Counted from the stretch's first letter, positions 35,457-45,966 are shown. The stretch is 64,000 nt of DNA from Leifsonia sp. ALI-44-B (GCF_001984125.1 NZ_MTQL01000004.1:1-64000), one strand, 5' to 3'. Notes: generated from the sequence alone by a model not told the origin. Numbers and translations are program-made.

Positions 35457-36431
35457 GTGAGTGTTGAGAATCCTTTCGGGCAGGTCCTCGTCGCGTTGGT
35501 GACACCGTTCTTGAGCGACGGAGAGGTCGACTGGCCCGGCGTCGAGAAGCACATCGACGACGTCATCACGGCCGGTGCCGACGGCATCGTCGTCACGGGC
35601 ACGACGGGTGAGACATCCACCCTCACCGACCCCGAGAAGCTGCGCCTCGTCGAGGTGGGCAAATCGGTGTCGGCCGGCCGCGCCAAGATCATCACGGGCG
35701 GTGGCTCCAACGAGACCGCGCACGCCATCGAGCTCTACAAGGCCAGCGAAAAGGCCGGGGCCGACGGCGTCATGATCGTCACGCCCTATTACAACAAGCC
35801 GACCCAGGCGGGCATCCTCACGCACTTCCGCATGATCGCGGATGCCACCGATCTGCCCGTCATCCTCTACGACATCCCCGGTCGCACGGGTGTGCCCATC
35901 AAGTACGAGACGATCCTGCGGGCCGCCAAGCACCCGAACATCCTCGCCGTGAAAGACGCCAAGGGCGACTTCAGCGAGGTCAGCCGCGTGCTCAACCAGA
36001 CCGACCTCATGTACTTCTCGGGCGACGACGCCAACGCGTTGCCCCACATGGCGATCGGCGCGGCGGGTCTCATCGGCGTGACGGCCAACATCGCGGCGCG
36101 GCCCTATCGCCAGATGGTGGATGCCGTCAACGCCGGCGATCTGCATACCGCCACGCTCGCACACCAGCAGCTCGAGCCGCTCGTGCGCGCCGTCATGACG
36201 CACGTTCCCGGCACCGTTGCCGCCAAATACATCCTGCACGGCCTCGGCCGCATCCAGACCCCGCGCGTGCGCCTGCCGCTCGTCGGGCCGGAAGAGGCTG
36301 AAGCCGCGCAGATCGAAGACGAACTCGCCCTCGTGCGAGACATCCCGGGTGTCGACCTCTCGAGGTTCCGCCCAGACCGCAATGCGGCCGCCGGAGGTGC
36401 CCTGCCGAAAGTGCACGGCACCACACGGTAG
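35457..36431 (+). CDS. dapA: 4-hydroxy-tetrahydrodipicolinate synthase
   Basis: 324 aa. Condenses pyruvate with aspartate semialdehyde, the first DAP/lysine step. The TIM barrel carries TGTTGETSTLT, TPYYNKPTQAGILTHF (Tyr), YDIPGRTGVPI and the Schiff-base Lys in ILAVKDAKGD. Leaderless: TAACCT (35445-35450), 6 nt, GTG. RNase J follows 25 nt after the stop, the usual actinobacterial dapA-rnj pair. Confidence 0.97.
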   Translation: MSVENPFGQVLVALVTPFLSDGEVDWPGVEKHIDDVITAGADGIVVTGTTGETSTLTDPEKLRLVEVGKSVSAGRAKIITGGGSNETAHAIELYKASEKAGADGVMIVTPYYNKPTQAGILTHFRMIADATDLPVILYDIPGRTGVPIKYETILRAAKHPNILAVKDAKGDFSEVSRVLNQTDLMYFSGDDANALPHMAIGAAGLIGVTANIAARPYRQMVDAVNAGDLHTATLAHQQLEPLVRAVMTHVPGTVAAKYILHGLGRIQTPRVRLPLVGPEEAEAAQIEDELALVRDIPGVDLSRFRPDRNAAAGGALPKVHGTTR

Positions 36432-36456
36432 CCCCATAACTCAACAAGGAGGGCGC

Positions 36457-38133
36457 ATGCCCGTTTCCGTATACGAACCGCCGGCTCTCGAACCCGGCAC
36501 ACTCCGCGTCATCCCGATCGGCGGTCTCGGCGAGATCGGCCGAAACATGACCATGTTCGAGATCGACGGCAAGATCCTCATCGTCGACTGCGGCGTACTC
36601 TTCCCCGAGGAGCACCAGCCGGGCGTCGACCTGATCCTGCCCGACTTCAGCCCCATCAAAGATCGCCTGGGCGACATCGTGGGCGTCGTGTTGACGCACG
36701 GCCACGAAGACCACATCGGCGCCGTCCCCTACCTGCTGCGCCTGCGCAACGACATCCCGCTGATCGGCTCGGGGCTCACGCTCGCGCTCGTCGAGGCGAA
36801 GCTCAAAGAGCACCGCATCAAGCCCTACAGCCTCACGGTGACCGAGGGTCAGACCGAGAAGCTCGGCCCGTTCGACCTCGAATTCGTGGCCGTCAACCAC
36901 TCGATCCCGGATGCCCTCGCGGTCGCCATCTCGACGAGCGCCGGCACGGTCCTCGCCACGGGTGACTTCAAGATGGACCAGCTGCCGCTCGACGGCCGCC
37001 TGACCGACCTGCGGGCCTTTGCGCGCCTCGGCGAGAAGGGCATCGACCTGTTCCTGGTCGACTCCACCAACGCCGACGTTCCGGGCTTCACGCCGCTCGA
37101 ATCATCCATCGGGCCCGTGCTCGACCAGGTCATCCAGAAGGCCACGCGCCGCGTCGTCGTCGCCAGCTTCTCGTCGCATGTGCACCGCGTGCAGCAGGTC
37201 CTCGATGCCGCCGCCGCCAACGGCCGCCGCGTCGCGTTCCTCGGCCGCAGCATGGTGCGCAACATGGGCATCGCCGCCGACCTCGGCTACCTGAAGGTGC
37301 CGAAAGACGTGCTCATCGACTACAAGAAGGCGAAAGACCTTCCCGACGACCGCATCGTCTACATGTCGACGGGTTCGCAGGGCGAGCCCATGGCCGTCCT
37401 CAGCCGCATGGCCAACCTCGACCACGCGATCGAGCCCGGCCCGGGTGACACCGTCATCCTCGCGTCGAGCCTCATCCCCGGCAACGAGAACGCCGTCTAC
37501 CGCGTCATCGACGGGCTGACCAAGCTGGGCGCCAACGTCGTGCACAAGGGCAACGCCAAGGTGCACGTCTCCGGTCACGCGGCCGCCGGCGAGCTGCTCT
37601 ACTGCTACAACATCCTGAAGCCCAAGAACGTGCTGCCCGTGCACGGGGAGTACCGCCACCTGGTGGCGAACGCCAAGCTCGCGATGCAGACCGGCATCCC
37701 CGAAGAGAACACCATCCTCGGTGAAGACGGCACGGTCGTCGACCTTAAGGATAGCGTTGCCAAAGTCGTCGGACAGCTCGACCTCGGCTTCGTCTACGTC
37801 GACGGGTCGACCGTCGGCGAGATCACCGACGCCGACCTCAAGGACCGCCGCATCCTGGGCGAAGAGGGTTTCATCTCGATCATCGTCGTGGTCGAGGCCG
37901 CGACGGGCAAGGTCGTGGTCGGGCCCGAGATCCACGCGCGCGGTTTCGCCGAGGACGACGCCGTGTTCAACGAGGTCAAGCCCAAGATCGTGTCCGCCCT
38001 GGCCGAGGCTGCGAAGAGCGGAACGCGCGACCCGCACGCCCTGACGCAGGTCGTGCGCCGCACCGTCGGCCGCTGGGTGAACACGTCCTACCGTCGCCGC
38101 CCCATGATCGTTCCCCTCGTCATCGAGGCGTAG
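36457..38133 (+). CDS. rnj: Ribonuclease J
   Basis: 558 aa metallo-beta-lactamase/beta-CASP RNase with 5'-3' exo- and endonuclease activity. Metal site: THGHEDHIGAVPYL; also NHSIPDALAVAI, ATGDFKMD, SFSSHVHRVQQVLDAA (beta-CASP), GSQGEPMAVLSRM, SGHAAAGELLYCYNILKP and PVHGEYRHLVANA. The C-terminal domain runs to residue 558. The start is fixed by AAGGAGG four nt before ATG. Cotranscription with dapA is likely. Confidence 0.97.
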   Translation: MPVSVYEPPALEPGTLRVIPIGGLGEIGRNMTMFEIDGKILIVDCGVLFPEEHQPGVDLILPDFSPIKDRLGDIVGVVLTHGHEDHIGAVPYLLRLRNDIPLIGSGLTLALVEAKLKEHRIKPYSLTVTEGQTEKLGPFDLEFVAVNHSIPDALAVAISTSAGTVLATGDFKMDQLPLDGRLTDLRAFARLGEKGIDLFLVDSTNADVPGFTPLESSIGPVLDQVIQKATRRVVVASFSSHVHRVQQVLDAAAANGRRVAFLGRSMVRNMGIAADLGYLKVPKDVLIDYKKAKDLPDDRIVYMSTGSQGEPMAVLSRMANLDHAIEPGPGDTVILASSLIPGNENAVYRVIDGLTKLGANVVHKGNAKVHVSGHAAAGELLYCYNILKPKNVLPVHGEYRHLVANAKLAMQTGIPEENTILGEDGTVVDLKDSVAKVVGQLDLGFVYVDGSTVGEITDADLKDRRILGEEGFISIIVVVEAATGKVVVGPEIHARGFAEDDAVFNEVKPKIVSALAEAAKSGTRDPHALTQVVRRTVGRWVNTSYRRRPMIVPLVIEA

Positions 38134-38148
38134 AAGCGATAGCCCCCC

Positions 38149-38182
38149 GAAGCCCCGCCGGTCTGGATGACGGCGGGGCTTC
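38149..38182 (+). terminator. Terminator of rnj
   Basis: GAAGCCCCGCCG and CGGCGGGGCTTC, a perfect 12-bp stem with a 10-nt loop. Confidence 0.85.
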
Positions 38183-38524
38183 GTCGTGCGACGGCGCGGC
38201 CTTCGCCGTTCGGGTGGGTGCGCGAAACTCTGCATTCCGACACGCCGCCGGGGGACAACTTTTCCCGCAGCGTCGCAAGGGGCCCGGCGGTGTTCCGGTG
38301 GCGGAATCCCGGGGGCGTCGGCGGGCTCGTTGACTGCATCCCGATCTGGGGGCCCTCGTGAGCCCCGTTCGGCCCGCACGGGTGCCATCGCGCTGGATAC
38401 CATCGAGCCACGGACTGTCGGCACCCACGAAGGGTGCAGCATCCGTCGTCAGTCCGACCTCGCGGTGCGGGCGAGCCGAAAGATCTTCGGCGGGGGAGGG
38501 CCTGCGGGCCGCAAGGGGAACGTT
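38183..38524 (+). other. Upstream region of the ABC export operon
   Basis: A long open frame continues upstream of the adaptor gene through this stretch, but its Arg/Gly/Ser-rich translation and the SD near 38515 argue against coding. Apart from a TTGACT at ~38330 without a convincing -10, no promoter or operator stands out. Confidence 0.5.
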
Positions 38525-39583
38525 ATGGGTGTGTGGCGACGGATCATTCTGCCGATCGTGCGGGTCGTGTTGGTGGCGGCGATAGCGGTCGCCCTCGTGA
38601 AAATCGCCTTTTTCCCGGATGCCTCGGCCGAGAGCGCGCCGGCAGAAGCCTCGGCGTCGATCGAAGAACCCATCGTGACGGCTGAGTTGTCCTCTCTGCA
38701 GAATTCACTGACCGTGCCGGCCAGCGTGCGAGCCGACACAGCCGTCGACGCAAAGGCCACGCTGCAGGGTTCGGTCTCCGAGCTGACCGTCGTGGTCGGG
38801 CAGAAGGTCTCGGCGGGAGAGCGCATCGGGGCTGTTCGTCAGGAGACGCCCGTCGACCCGATAACGCGCGTCGCCCCCGACGGCACCGAAAGCGTCGTGC
38901 CGCAGAAACCCAAGGTGGTCGCCGAAGCCATCGTCGCGCCGGCTGCCGGCACGATCAGCGCGCTCCCGGTCATCAGAAAGCAGGAGGTGGCGGTGGGCGA
39001 TGTGGTCGCAAAGATCACGCCAGATGCGTTCATCGTGCAGGGTTCACTGAAACCCGAGGACCTCTATCGGCTGTCGTCGATTCCGGGTGAGGCGAGTGTG
39101 AGCCTCAAGGGTGGTCCCGGCGAATTCACTTGCACGTCGCTGCAGATCAGCGACCCGGCGACCGCTGGGGACGGCTCGGCCGTGAACAGTGCTGATCCGT
39201 CCGGCGAGGCAGCCGGCGGTGGCGGTGGTACGGGGCTGACCTGCCGTGTTCCAGCCGAGGTCCGAGTGTTCTCGGGCCTGACGGGCGCGCTCACCATCCA
39301 GGCCGGTTCGGCGGAGAACGTTGTGACGCTGCCGACGACGGCCGTCAAGGGCAACGCCGACAGCGGGTCCGTGTGGGTGCAGAACGCCGAGGGCGAGGCC
39401 GAGGAGCGGCCCGTCAAGCTCGGAATCACCGACGGGGTACAGATCCAGATCGTCGAGGGCATCGCCGAGGGTGACGCGGTGTACGAGTTCGTCCCCGGCA
39501 CGGATGCCACCGACCCCGAGTCGACGGGGTGCGCCCTCCAGCCCGACGGCAGCGAAGTCTGCGACGAGGGTCTCGTCCCGTGA
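38525..39583 (+). CDS. HlyD/MacA-type adaptor protein of an ABC export system
   Basis: 352 aa. The N-terminal membrane anchor is IILPIVRVVLVAAIAVALVKIAFF. Then come alternating beta-rich segments of the adaptor fold (VDAKATLQGSVSELTVVVGQKVSAGE and IVAPAAGTISALPVIRKQEVAVGD are the two lipoyl-like halves). A Gly-rich insertion around GEAAGGGGGTGLTC and a C-terminal beta-barrel/MP domain follow. ATG after AAGGGGA. It overlaps the ATPase gene by 4 nt. In a monoderm it likely bridges the permease to the wall side. Confidence 0.88.
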   Translation: MGVWRRIILPIVRVVLVAAIAVALVKIAFFPDASAESAPAEASASIEEPIVTAELSSLQNSLTVPASVRADTAVDAKATLQGSVSELTVVVGQKVSAGERIGAVRQETPVDPITRVAPDGTESVVPQKPKVVAEAIVAPAAGTISALPVIRKQEVAVGDVVAKITPDAFIVQGSLKPEDLYRLSSIPGEASVSLKGGPGEFTCTSLQISDPATAGDGSAVNSADPSGEAAGGGGGTGLTCRVPAEVRVFSGLTGALTIQAGSAENVVTLPTTAVKGNADSGSVWVQNAEGEAEERPVKLGITDGVQIQIVEGIAEGDAVYEFVPGTDATDPESTGCALQPDGSEVCDEGLVP

Positions 39584-40269
39584 GCCTCGTCGCGGCACAG
39601 GGGATCGGGCGCGTCATCGAGCGCATCGATGACGAACCCCTCACCATCCTCGCCGACGTCTCGTTGAGGGTCGAGGCAGGCGAGCGCGTGTCGATCGTCG
39701 GACGATCGGGGTCCGGCAAATCCACCCTCCTCAACCTTCTCGGCATGCTCGACCTCCCGACCAGCGGCTCGCTCGAGATCGCGGGGGAGGACGTGTTGAG
39801 CCTGTCCAATCGCCGGCGCGACCGCCTGCGCGGTGCGAACATCGGCTTCGTCTTCCAGCAGTTCAACCTGCTCGACGGGCGGACCGCCTCGGAGAACGTC
39901 CAATTGCCGCTCGTCTACGCCGGCGGGTCGAGCTATTGGCGGCGTGAAGCGCTCGCCGACGAGATGCTCGACCGCGTGGGGTTGTCCCACCGGCGGCGGT
40001 CGCTGCCTCACAACCTCTCGGGCGGCGAACAGCAGCGTGTCGCCATCGCGCGCGCGCTGGTCAGGCGGCCGAGACTGATCCTCGCCGACGAGCCGACAGG
40101 TGCGCTCGACGTCGAGACGGGCATCTCGATCATGGGGTTGCTCGACGAGATCGTCGCCGAAGAACAATCCGCCATCGTCACCATCACCCACGATCCGGCC
40201 ATCGCCGCGCTCAGCGAGCGTCACTATCGGCTGGCGTCCGGGTCCCTCGAAGAGGCGGTATTCGCGTGA
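39580..40269 (+). CDS. ABC transporter ATP-binding protein (MacB/LolD type)
   Basis: 229 aa. Walker [17 protein letters not shown]-loop [17 protein letters not shown], signature [15 protein letters not shown], Walker [13 protein letters not shown] and the switch His in TITHDP are all present, so it should be an active ATPase. The GTG start overlaps the adaptor stop (GTGA), and its own stop overlaps the permease GTG. The motif set is that of the FtsE/LolD/MacB exporter group. Confidence 0.95.
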   Translation: MSLVAAQGIGRVIERIDDEPLTILADVSLRVEAGERVSIVGRSGSGKSTLLNLLGMLDLPTSGSLEIAGEDVLSLSNRRRDRLRGANIGFVFQQFNLLDGRTASENVQLPLVYAGGSSYWRREALADEMLDRVGLSHRRRSLPHNLSGGEQQRVAIARALVRRPRLILADEPTGALDVETGISIMGLLDEIVAEEQSAIVTITHDPAIAALSERHYRLASGSLEEAVFA

Positions 40270-41492
40270 ACGCCGTCGTGACGAACATCCTCGGTGTGCT
40301 GGTCGAAGCCTGGCAAGAGATCCGGGTGCACCGGGCACGAGTTCTCCTCTCGCTCCTCGGGGTTGCCATCGCCGTGTGCGCGTTGAGTGCTTCTGTGGCT
40401 GCGGCGAGCCTGGCCCAGCAGGCCATAGCCGAACAGAATGAAGTGTCGGGCGGGCGCGATGCCACGCTCTCGGTCAATGCCTACCCCTCGGATGCCTCAC
40501 CCGCGGCTCTAGACGCCGTCGACGATGCCTGGGCGAGATCGGTCGACAGGCACCGCATGAACTTTGTCTCCAACGTCACCAATACGGGTCTACCGATGCG
40601 CTTCCCGGGCGGCGCGATGGACACGAACTTCACGGTCGTTAGCCCGTCCTACCTCGAAATGCACCGGGTTCGGCTCGCCGAAGGCTCCTGGTTTGCGGAC
40701 GACGACGACGATCGCCTCGTGCCAGCTGTCGTTGTCGACAAGTATTTCTACGAAGCGCTCGGCTCGCCCTCGCTCGCGAGCCACCCCGTGGTGTCGATCG
40801 ACGGAGATCCCGCGCACCGAGTCGTCGTCATCGGCACCTTCGTGCCGCCCTACGACAGCGGCATGCCGGCGGCGTACATCCTGCCCGGCGGGGCCGAGAA
40901 GGTTTTGCCGCCGGACATCCTGGCGGGCAGCGGCCGCACCTTCGAGGCGTGGGTCCCTCCGACCGACGTCGACATGTTGCGGGGTCAACTCGAAAGCGAG
41001 CTGACAGCATCACTGGGATCATCGGTGAGTATCGACGTCTCGCGCACCGATGCGGGCGCCTACACCAACGGTGAAGACCCTCTGCTGCCGCTCCGCATGC
41101 TGACTAACGCCGTCGCTGTCGTCATCCTCATTCTCGGAGCCCGGAGCTTGTTGAACATCTCCGTCGTCACCATGCGTCAGCGCATACGTGAAGTGGGCAT
41201 ACGTCGGAGCTTCGGGGCCTCATCTGCGCGTGTGTTCTCGGCGGTGCTCCTCGAGAGCGTGTTGGGCACGCTGGTCGCGGGTGTCGCGGGTGTCGCAGCG
41301 GCGATCCTCATCATGAGTCTCCCGGCCGTGCGGGGGCTCTTCGCCGCCGGGGGATTGAGCGACCCGCCGCCGTTCCCGATGGATGCCGCGCTCCTCGGAA
41401 TCGGCGCGGCGCTCGCCGTGGGGGTGCTCGCCGGGGCTCTGCCGGCGACGATCGCCGTGCGGGTCAAGGTCATCGACGCGATCCGTTCGTGA
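40266..41492 (+). CDS. ABC transporter permease (MacB/FtsX family)
   Basis: 408 aa. One N-terminal helix ([21 protein letters not shown]), a ~230-residue extracytoplasmic MacB_PCD domain, and three C-terminal helices ([18 protein letters not shown]..., [47 protein letters not shown]) make the FtsX topology. [16 protein letters not shown] is the conserved coupling segment. Third gene of an overlapping operon; the cargo (antibiotic, peptide or lipid) is unknown. Confidence 0.93.
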   Translation: MNAVVTNILGVLVEAWQEIRVHRARVLLSLLGVAIAVCALSASVAAASLAQQAIAEQNEVSGGRDATLSVNAYPSDASPAALDAVDDAWARSVDRHRMNFVSNVTNTGLPMRFPGGAMDTNFTVVSPSYLEMHRVRLAEGSWFADDDDDRLVPAVVVDKYFYEALGSPSLASHPVVSIDGDPAHRVVVIGTFVPPYDSGMPAAYILPGGAEKVLPPDILAGSGRTFEAWVPPTDVDMLRGQLESELTASLGSSVSIDVSRTDAGAYTNGEDPLLPLRMLTNAVAVVILILGARSLLNISVVTMRQRIREVGIRRSFGASSARVFSAVLLESVLGTLVAGVAGVAAAILIMSLPAVRGLFAAGGLSDPPPFPMDAALLGIGAALAVGVLAGALPATIAVRVKVIDAIRS

Positions 41493-41551
41493 TGGCCGAC
41501 CGGCCGCGTCAATACGGGCGATCGTCGGTGGTGCGGGCTAGCGTGGACGGT

Positions 41552-44551
41552 ATGGCTCCGAGTTCAGTACCGACGGGCCGCGGCCGCACGAAGGCTAGCG
41601 GCAGCGCATCCAGTGCGCCCAAGAAGGGCGCAGCGACGAAAACGTCGGCATCCGCACGAGCCGGTTCCGGCACCGCGGCGGCCAAGGGGGCTGCCGCCAA
41701 GACCACCGCCTCGGCGAATAAGACCTCCTCCCGCACGGTCGCCTACCCGACCGCCGACGAACAGGCGCCGAGCACCAACATCCTCGCCCGCGCCTGGATG
41801 GGGCTTGCTCACCTCGCGGGCGGCGGGGCTCGTGCCTTCGGTCCCGAGAACCTCGCCAAAGACGAGCGCCGCGACGGCGTTCCCTTCTTCATCCTTCTTC
41901 TGGCCGTCGCCGGTGTCGTCATCGAATGGTTCGGCGTCAACGATCCCGTCGCGCAGAATCTCGACGCCTACACCTTCGGCGGCATCTTCGGCCGCGCGGC
42001 GTTCATCATGCCCATCGTCATGTTCGCCCTGGCCGTGTGGCTCTTCCGACACCCCAGCTCGGTCAACGACAACGGCCGCATCGGCATCGGCGTAGGCCTC
42101 GCGGTCGTCTCGATCTCCGGGCTGTGCCATTCGTTCTCGGCCCTTCCCAACCCGAGCGACGGCATGCCCGCCCTCGCGGCCGCCGGTGGCGTCATCGGCT
42201 GGCTCTCCGGTGCGCCGCTCACGGCCCTGCTCACACCCATCGGCTCGGGCATCATCCTGTCGCTGCTCCTCTTGCTCAGCCTGTTCATCATCACGAAGAC
42301 GCCGCCCAACAAGGTCGGCCAGCGCTTCCGAGAGCTCTACGCGTGGATGTTCGGCACCGACGTCGTCGAAACCGCCGAGCGAGACGCGGCCAAGCGTTCT
42401 GCTGCATCCGACGATGACGAGGCCGTCGACGCTGCCGACACCGATTCGCTTCCCTGGTGGCGCCGCAACAAGAACCAGCGCGAAGAAGACCCCGACTTCG
42501 AGGCGTCGTCGGACGATGCCGTCACCGAATTGCTCGGCGGCAAAGCAGGCCGGGGCGTCGGAGGCTTCGACACGGCGCTCGAGCGGCCCGACGACGAGCG
42601 CCCCGCACCCATCGTGCCCGCCACGCCTCTTCCCACCGACGAGGGCATGACGGCCGTCATCGGCGATCTCTCCCGCGCCGAAGCAGCACTCGGCGAGTGG
42701 GAGCACTCGAAACGCCTGGCGAGCGCCGGTTCAGCTACGCCGAGCACCTCCGGACTGCGCGACGACGGGCCCGAGAGTGTCACCGAGGTCCTGCCCGGTA
42801 TGGGCAGCATCGGTCTGCTCGACGAGGACGGCCTCGGCACGCCCGAGCCGTCCGATTCCCCCGAGAACCCCTACCGGCTGCCGTCCGTCACCACGCTCGC
42901 CGCGGGTGAGCCGGCCAAGCAGCGGTCCGAGGCCAACGACGAGGTCGTCCGCTCCATCACCGAAGTCCTGACCCAGTTCAGCGTCGACGCTCGGGTCACG
43001 GGCTTTTCCAGAGGCCCGACCGTCACGCAGTACGAGATCGAACTCGGCCCCGGCGTCAAGGTCGAGCGGGTCACGGCGCTGTCGAAGAACCTCTCCTACG
43101 CCGTCGCGTCGAACGAGGTCCGCATCCTGTCGCCCATCCCGGGCAAATCGGCCATCGGTGTCGAGATCCCCAACAGCGACCGCGAAATCGTCACCCTCGG
43201 CGATGTGCTCCGCTCGGGAGCAGCCGTCAAGAGCACGCACCCCATGACGATCGGTGTGGGCAAAGACGTCGGCGGTGGCTACGTCGTGGCCAACCTCGCC
43301 AAGATGCCTCACCTCCTAGTCGCGGGTAGCACGGGCTCGGGTAAGTCCAGCTTCGTCAACTCGATGATCACGAGCCTTCTGATGCGGGCGAAGCCCAACG
43401 AAGTGCGCATGGTCCTCATCGACCCCAAGCGCGTCGAGCTCGCGCCCTATGCCGGTGTGCCGCACCTCATCACGCCCATCATCACGAACCCCAAGAAAGC
43501 CGCCGAGGCGCTGCAGTGGGTCGTGAAGGAGATGGACATGCGTTACGACGACCTGGCGTCGTTCGGCTTCCGGCACATCGACGACTTCAACAAGGCCGTC
43601 GTCAACGACGAGATCGTGCTCCCCGCGGGCAGTGAGCGCGTCCTCAAGCCCTACCCCTACCTCCTCGTCGTCGTCGACGAGCTCGCCGACCTCATGCTCG
43701 TCGCACCGCGCGACGTCGAAGAATCGATCGTGCGCATCACGCAGCTGGCGCGTGCCTCCGGCATCCACCTCGTCCTCGCCACGCAGCGACCTTCGGTCGA
43801 CGTCGTTACGGGTCTGATCAAGGCCAACGTTCCCTCGCGCCTGGCCTTCGCCGTGACGAGCGTCACCGACTCGCGAGTCATCCTCGACCAGCCGGGCGCC
43901 GACAAGCTCATCGGCCAGGGCGACGGCCTCTTCCTTCCCATGGGCACGTCCAAGGCCATCCGCGTGCAGGGCGCCTGGGTCAACGAGGCCGAGATCGAGA
44001 AGGTCGTCAAGCACGTCACACAGCAGGCCCGACCTGACTACCGCAAAGACGTCGAAGCTGTGGTCGAGCGCAAAGAGATCGATGCCGACATCGGTGACGA
44101 CCTCGAATTGCTTTTGGCGGCGGCCGAACTCGTCGTCTCGACCCAGTTCGGCTCGACCTCAATGCTGCAGCGCAAGTTGCGCGTCGGCTTCGCCAAGGCG
44201 GGCCGTCTCATGGACCTCATGGAATCCCGCGACATCGTCGGCCCCTCCGAGGGCTCCAAGGCCCGTGACGTGCTGGTGACCGCCGAGCAGTTGCCCGCAC
44301 TGATGGCGCGCATCAAGGGAGAAGACGGCCCGTCCGGGTCCTCCTTCACGCCGCCGACATCGGCCGGCGGCAACGCTAGTGCAGGCATGTCCACCGGGGC
44401 CCCGTCAGCAACTCACGCTCCGGCCGACACCAACCCCGACGATTCGGATGACCGCTACCACGACGATCCCGTCGCGAGGATGTCTCATGGGTATCCTGAG
44501 GTGGAGGGCGAACCTGATGAAGACGCCTGGCAGCTGACCGGCAGGGAGTAA
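41552..44551 (+). CDS. ftsK: DNA translocase FtsK/SpoIIIE
   Basis: 999 aa septal DNA pump. A basic Ala/Ser/Lys-rich N terminus precedes four transmembrane helices (~110-250). An acidic linker follows, then the alpha/beta motor with Walker [15 protein letters not shown] (~591) and Walker [14 protein letters not shown]. The C-terminal gamma winged helix is [29 protein letters not shown] 41552 is chosen because TAGCGT lies 7 nt upstream (leaderless); an in-frame GTG at 41489 overlaps the permease stop but lacks an SD. The tail beyond the gamma domain is ~90 residues and acidic. Confidence 0.96.
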   Translation: MAPSSVPTGRGRTKASGSASSAPKKGAATKTSASARAGSGTAAAKGAAAKTTASANKTSSRTVAYPTADEQAPSTNILARAWMGLAHLAGGGARAFGPENLAKDERRDGVPFFILLLAVAGVVIEWFGVNDPVAQNLDAYTFGGIFGRAAFIMPIVMFALAVWLFRHPSSVNDNGRIGIGVGLAVVSISGLCHSFSALPNPSDGMPALAAAGGVIGWLSGAPLTALLTPIGSGIILSLLLLLSLFIITKTPPNKVGQRFRELYAWMFGTDVVETAERDAAKRSAASDDDEAVDAADTDSLPWWRRNKNQREEDPDFEASSDDAVTELLGGKAGRGVGGFDTALERPDDERPAPIVPATPLPTDEGMTAVIGDLSRAEAALGEWEHSKRLASAGSATPSTSGLRDDGPESVTEVLPGMGSIGLLDEDGLGTPEPSDSPENPYRLPSVTTLAAGEPAKQRSEANDEVVRSITEVLTQFSVDARVTGFSRGPTVTQYEIELGPGVKVERVTALSKNLSYAVASNEVRILSPIPGKSAIGVEIPNSDREIVTLGDVLRSGAAVKSTHPMTIGVGKDVGGGYVVANLAKMPHLLVAGSTGSGKSSFVNSMITSLLMRAKPNEVRMVLIDPKRVELAPYAGVPHLITPIITNPKKAAEALQWVVKEMDMRYDDLASFGFRHIDDFNKAVVNDEIVLPAGSERVLKPYPYLLVVVDELADLMLVAPRDVEESIVRITQLARASGIHLVLATQRPSVDVVTGLIKANVPSRLAFAVTSVTDSRVILDQPGADKLIGQGDGLFLPMGTSKAIRVQGAWVNEAEIEKVVKHVTQQARPDYRKDVEAVVERKEIDADIGDDLELLLAAAELVVSTQFGSTSMLQRKLRVGFAKAGRLMDLMESRDIVGPSEGSKARDVLVTAEQLPALMARIKGEDGPSGSSFTPPTSAGGNASAGMSTGAPSATHAPADTNPDDSDDRYHDDPVARMSHGYPEVEGEPDEDAWQLTGRE

Positions 44552-44554
44552 CAC

Positions 44555-45178
44555 ATGGCGTCACACGGCGCATCGTTCGATCAGGGCGCAGGCACGCCGC
44601 TGAATGCAGGGTCTCGCCCCTCGAATCTGAACCTGCCGAATGCCATCACGGTGGCTCGAATCATCCTGGCCCCGATCTTCGTCTGGCTGTTGCTGGCCGA
44701 CAACGGCGCGAACGGCACGCTGCGTTGGGTGGCGGGCATCCTCTTCATCCTGGCTATTGCCACGGACGGCATCGACGGGGCGATCGCGCGCCGGCGCAAC
44801 CTGGTCACCGACCTCGGCAAACTCCTCGACCCCATTGCCGACAAGGTGCTCACCGGGGCTGCGCTGGTGGCCCTCTCAAGTCTCGGCGAGCTGCCCTGGT
44901 GGATCACGGCCGTCGTGCTCGCGCGTGAGGTCGGCATCACGGTGCACCGCATGATCCTCGCGAGCGACCATGTCGTCGCGGCCGCATGGATGGGCAAACT
45001 CAAGACGGTCATGCAGGCGGTCGCGATCTCCCTCGCGCTGCTTCCGCTCGCGGCGCTCGTGGGCGATTGGGTCATCGTGCTCAATGTCGTCACCATGACG
45101 GCGGCCGTGCTGCTCACCATCGCCAGCGGCATCGACTACGTGCTCACCGAAGTGCGCGGGCGCCGCGCTGCGCGATAG
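44555..45178 (+). CDS. pgsA: CDP-diacylglycerol-glycerol-3-phosphate 3-phosphatidyltransferase
   Basis: 207 aa membrane enzyme making phosphatidylglycerol phosphate. The CDP-alcohol phosphotransferase motif D-G-x2-A-R-x8-G-x3-D-x3-D is present as DGIDGAIARRRNLVTDLGKL followed by LDPIADK. NLPNAITVARIILAPIFVWLL is the usual N-terminal helix. It starts 3 nt after ftsK; AGGGA precedes the ATG. Position between ftsK and cinA matches other Actinobacteria. Confidence 0.95.
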   Translation: MASHGASFDQGAGTPLNAGSRPSNLNLPNAITVARIILAPIFVWLLLADNGANGTLRWVAGILFILAIATDGIDGAIARRRNLVTDLGKLLDPIADKVLTGAALVALSSLGELPWWITAVVLAREVGITVHRMILASDHVVAAAWMGKLKTVMQAVAISLALLPLAALVGDWVIVLNVVTMTAAVLLTIASGIDYVLTEVRGRRAAR

Positions 45179-45188
45179 CCATCCCCAC

Positions 45189-45683
45189 ATGACCACCGCT
45201 TCCGACTCCGCCACGATCATCGCCCTGCTGCGCGAAAGGTCCTGGTCGATCGCGGCCGCCGAATCCCTGACGGGTGGTCTGCTCGTCTCGGCCCTGATCG
45301 ACACGCCGGGAGCCTCCCGCGCCGTCCGCGGCGGCATCGTGGCCTACGACACGTGCCTCAAGCACTCGCTTGTCGGCGTCGACGCTCAGCTCCTCGCCGA
45401 ACACGGCGCCGTGCACCCGGATGTCGCGCGCCAGCTCGCCGACCGCGTGCGTCTCGCCGCGGCCATCGACGGCGTTTCGGCCGACGTGGGTATCGGCACG
45501 ACGGGCGTCGCGGGCCCCGATCCGCAAGACGGTCAGCCGGTCGGAACGGTCTTCGTCGGCATCAGCATCCGCGGCACCGTGGATGTCGTCGCGCTCCAAC
45601 TCGAGGGAACGCGCGACGAGATCCGCCGCGCCACGGTGGAGCACGCCCTGCGCAGGCTGCGAGAGGCGCTCGAGTCCGCCTGA
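45189..45683 (+). CDS. CinA-family protein (nicotinamide-nucleotide amidohydrolase PncC)
   Basis: 164 aa, corresponding to the C-terminal CinA domain only: SIAAAESLTGGLLVSALIDTPGAS, VRGGIVAYDTCLKHSLVGVD, and GIGTTGVAGPDPQDGQPVGTVFVGI. It deamidates NMN to nicotinate mononucleotide in NAD recycling. The N-terminal pyrophosphatase domain of long CinA is absent, as usual for the stand-alone form. Ten nt after pgsA. Confidence 0.94.
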   Translation: MTTASDSATIIALLRERSWSIAAAESLTGGLLVSALIDTPGASRAVRGGIVAYDTCLKHSLVGVDAQLLAEHGAVHPDVARQLADRVRLAAAIDGVSADVGIGTTGVAGPDPQDGQPVGTVFVGISIRGTVDVVALQLEGTRDEIRRATVEHALRRLREALESA

Positions 45684-45899
45684 CGGGTGCGCCGTGGACG
45701 GTGGCGCGACATCCGTTCGATACGCGGATGTCGGGCTGGAATAGTTCTCGTTTCGGTCGCGTTACAGGTTAGTGATTCACAAGAAAAGCCCAGTGATCGT
45801 GGTTAGTGTTTTTTTCACGGCAGCAGGTATTGTTAGCCATCCCCGAAGCGCATGCTCCGGCGGTCGAAAGGGCACCAGGCCCGAGGGCTCACGGGTTTC

Positions 45900-45951
45900 G
45901 TCCCTGAGGTTCAGGGCACAAAGTGGTTTGGTCCCTGAGGTTCAGGGCACA
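45900..45951 (+). promoter_or_regulatory. Twin direct repeats in front of clgR (probable operators)
   Basis: GTCCCTGAGGTTCAGGGCAC occurs twice without mismatch, at 45900-45919 and 45931-45950, each followed by A. The period is 31 bp, about three helical turns. Each copy contains the inverted repeat CCCTGA-GGT-TCAGGG. The second ends 15 nt before the clgR start, so binding or RNA folding could block both transcription and the SD. Autoregulation by ClgR is the simplest reading (inference). Confidence 0.75.
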
Positions 45952-45966
45952 GAGAGGGAGGCTGCA

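Noticed and set aside
38186-38524. In-frame N-terminal extension of the ABC adaptor protein.
   Set aside because: The SD and the membrane anchor directly after ATG 38525 fix the start; the upstream translation is Arg/Gly/Ser-rich with no homology.
41489-41551. FtsK start at GTG 41489, overlapping the ABC permease stop.
   Set aside because: No SD there, while TAGCGT 7 nt before ATG 41552 matches the leaderless pattern used throughout the window.
45900-45951. Direct repeats upstream of clgR as a minimal CRISPR array.
   Set aside because: Only two units, an 11-bp 'spacer', and no cas genes. Position at a promoter favours operators.
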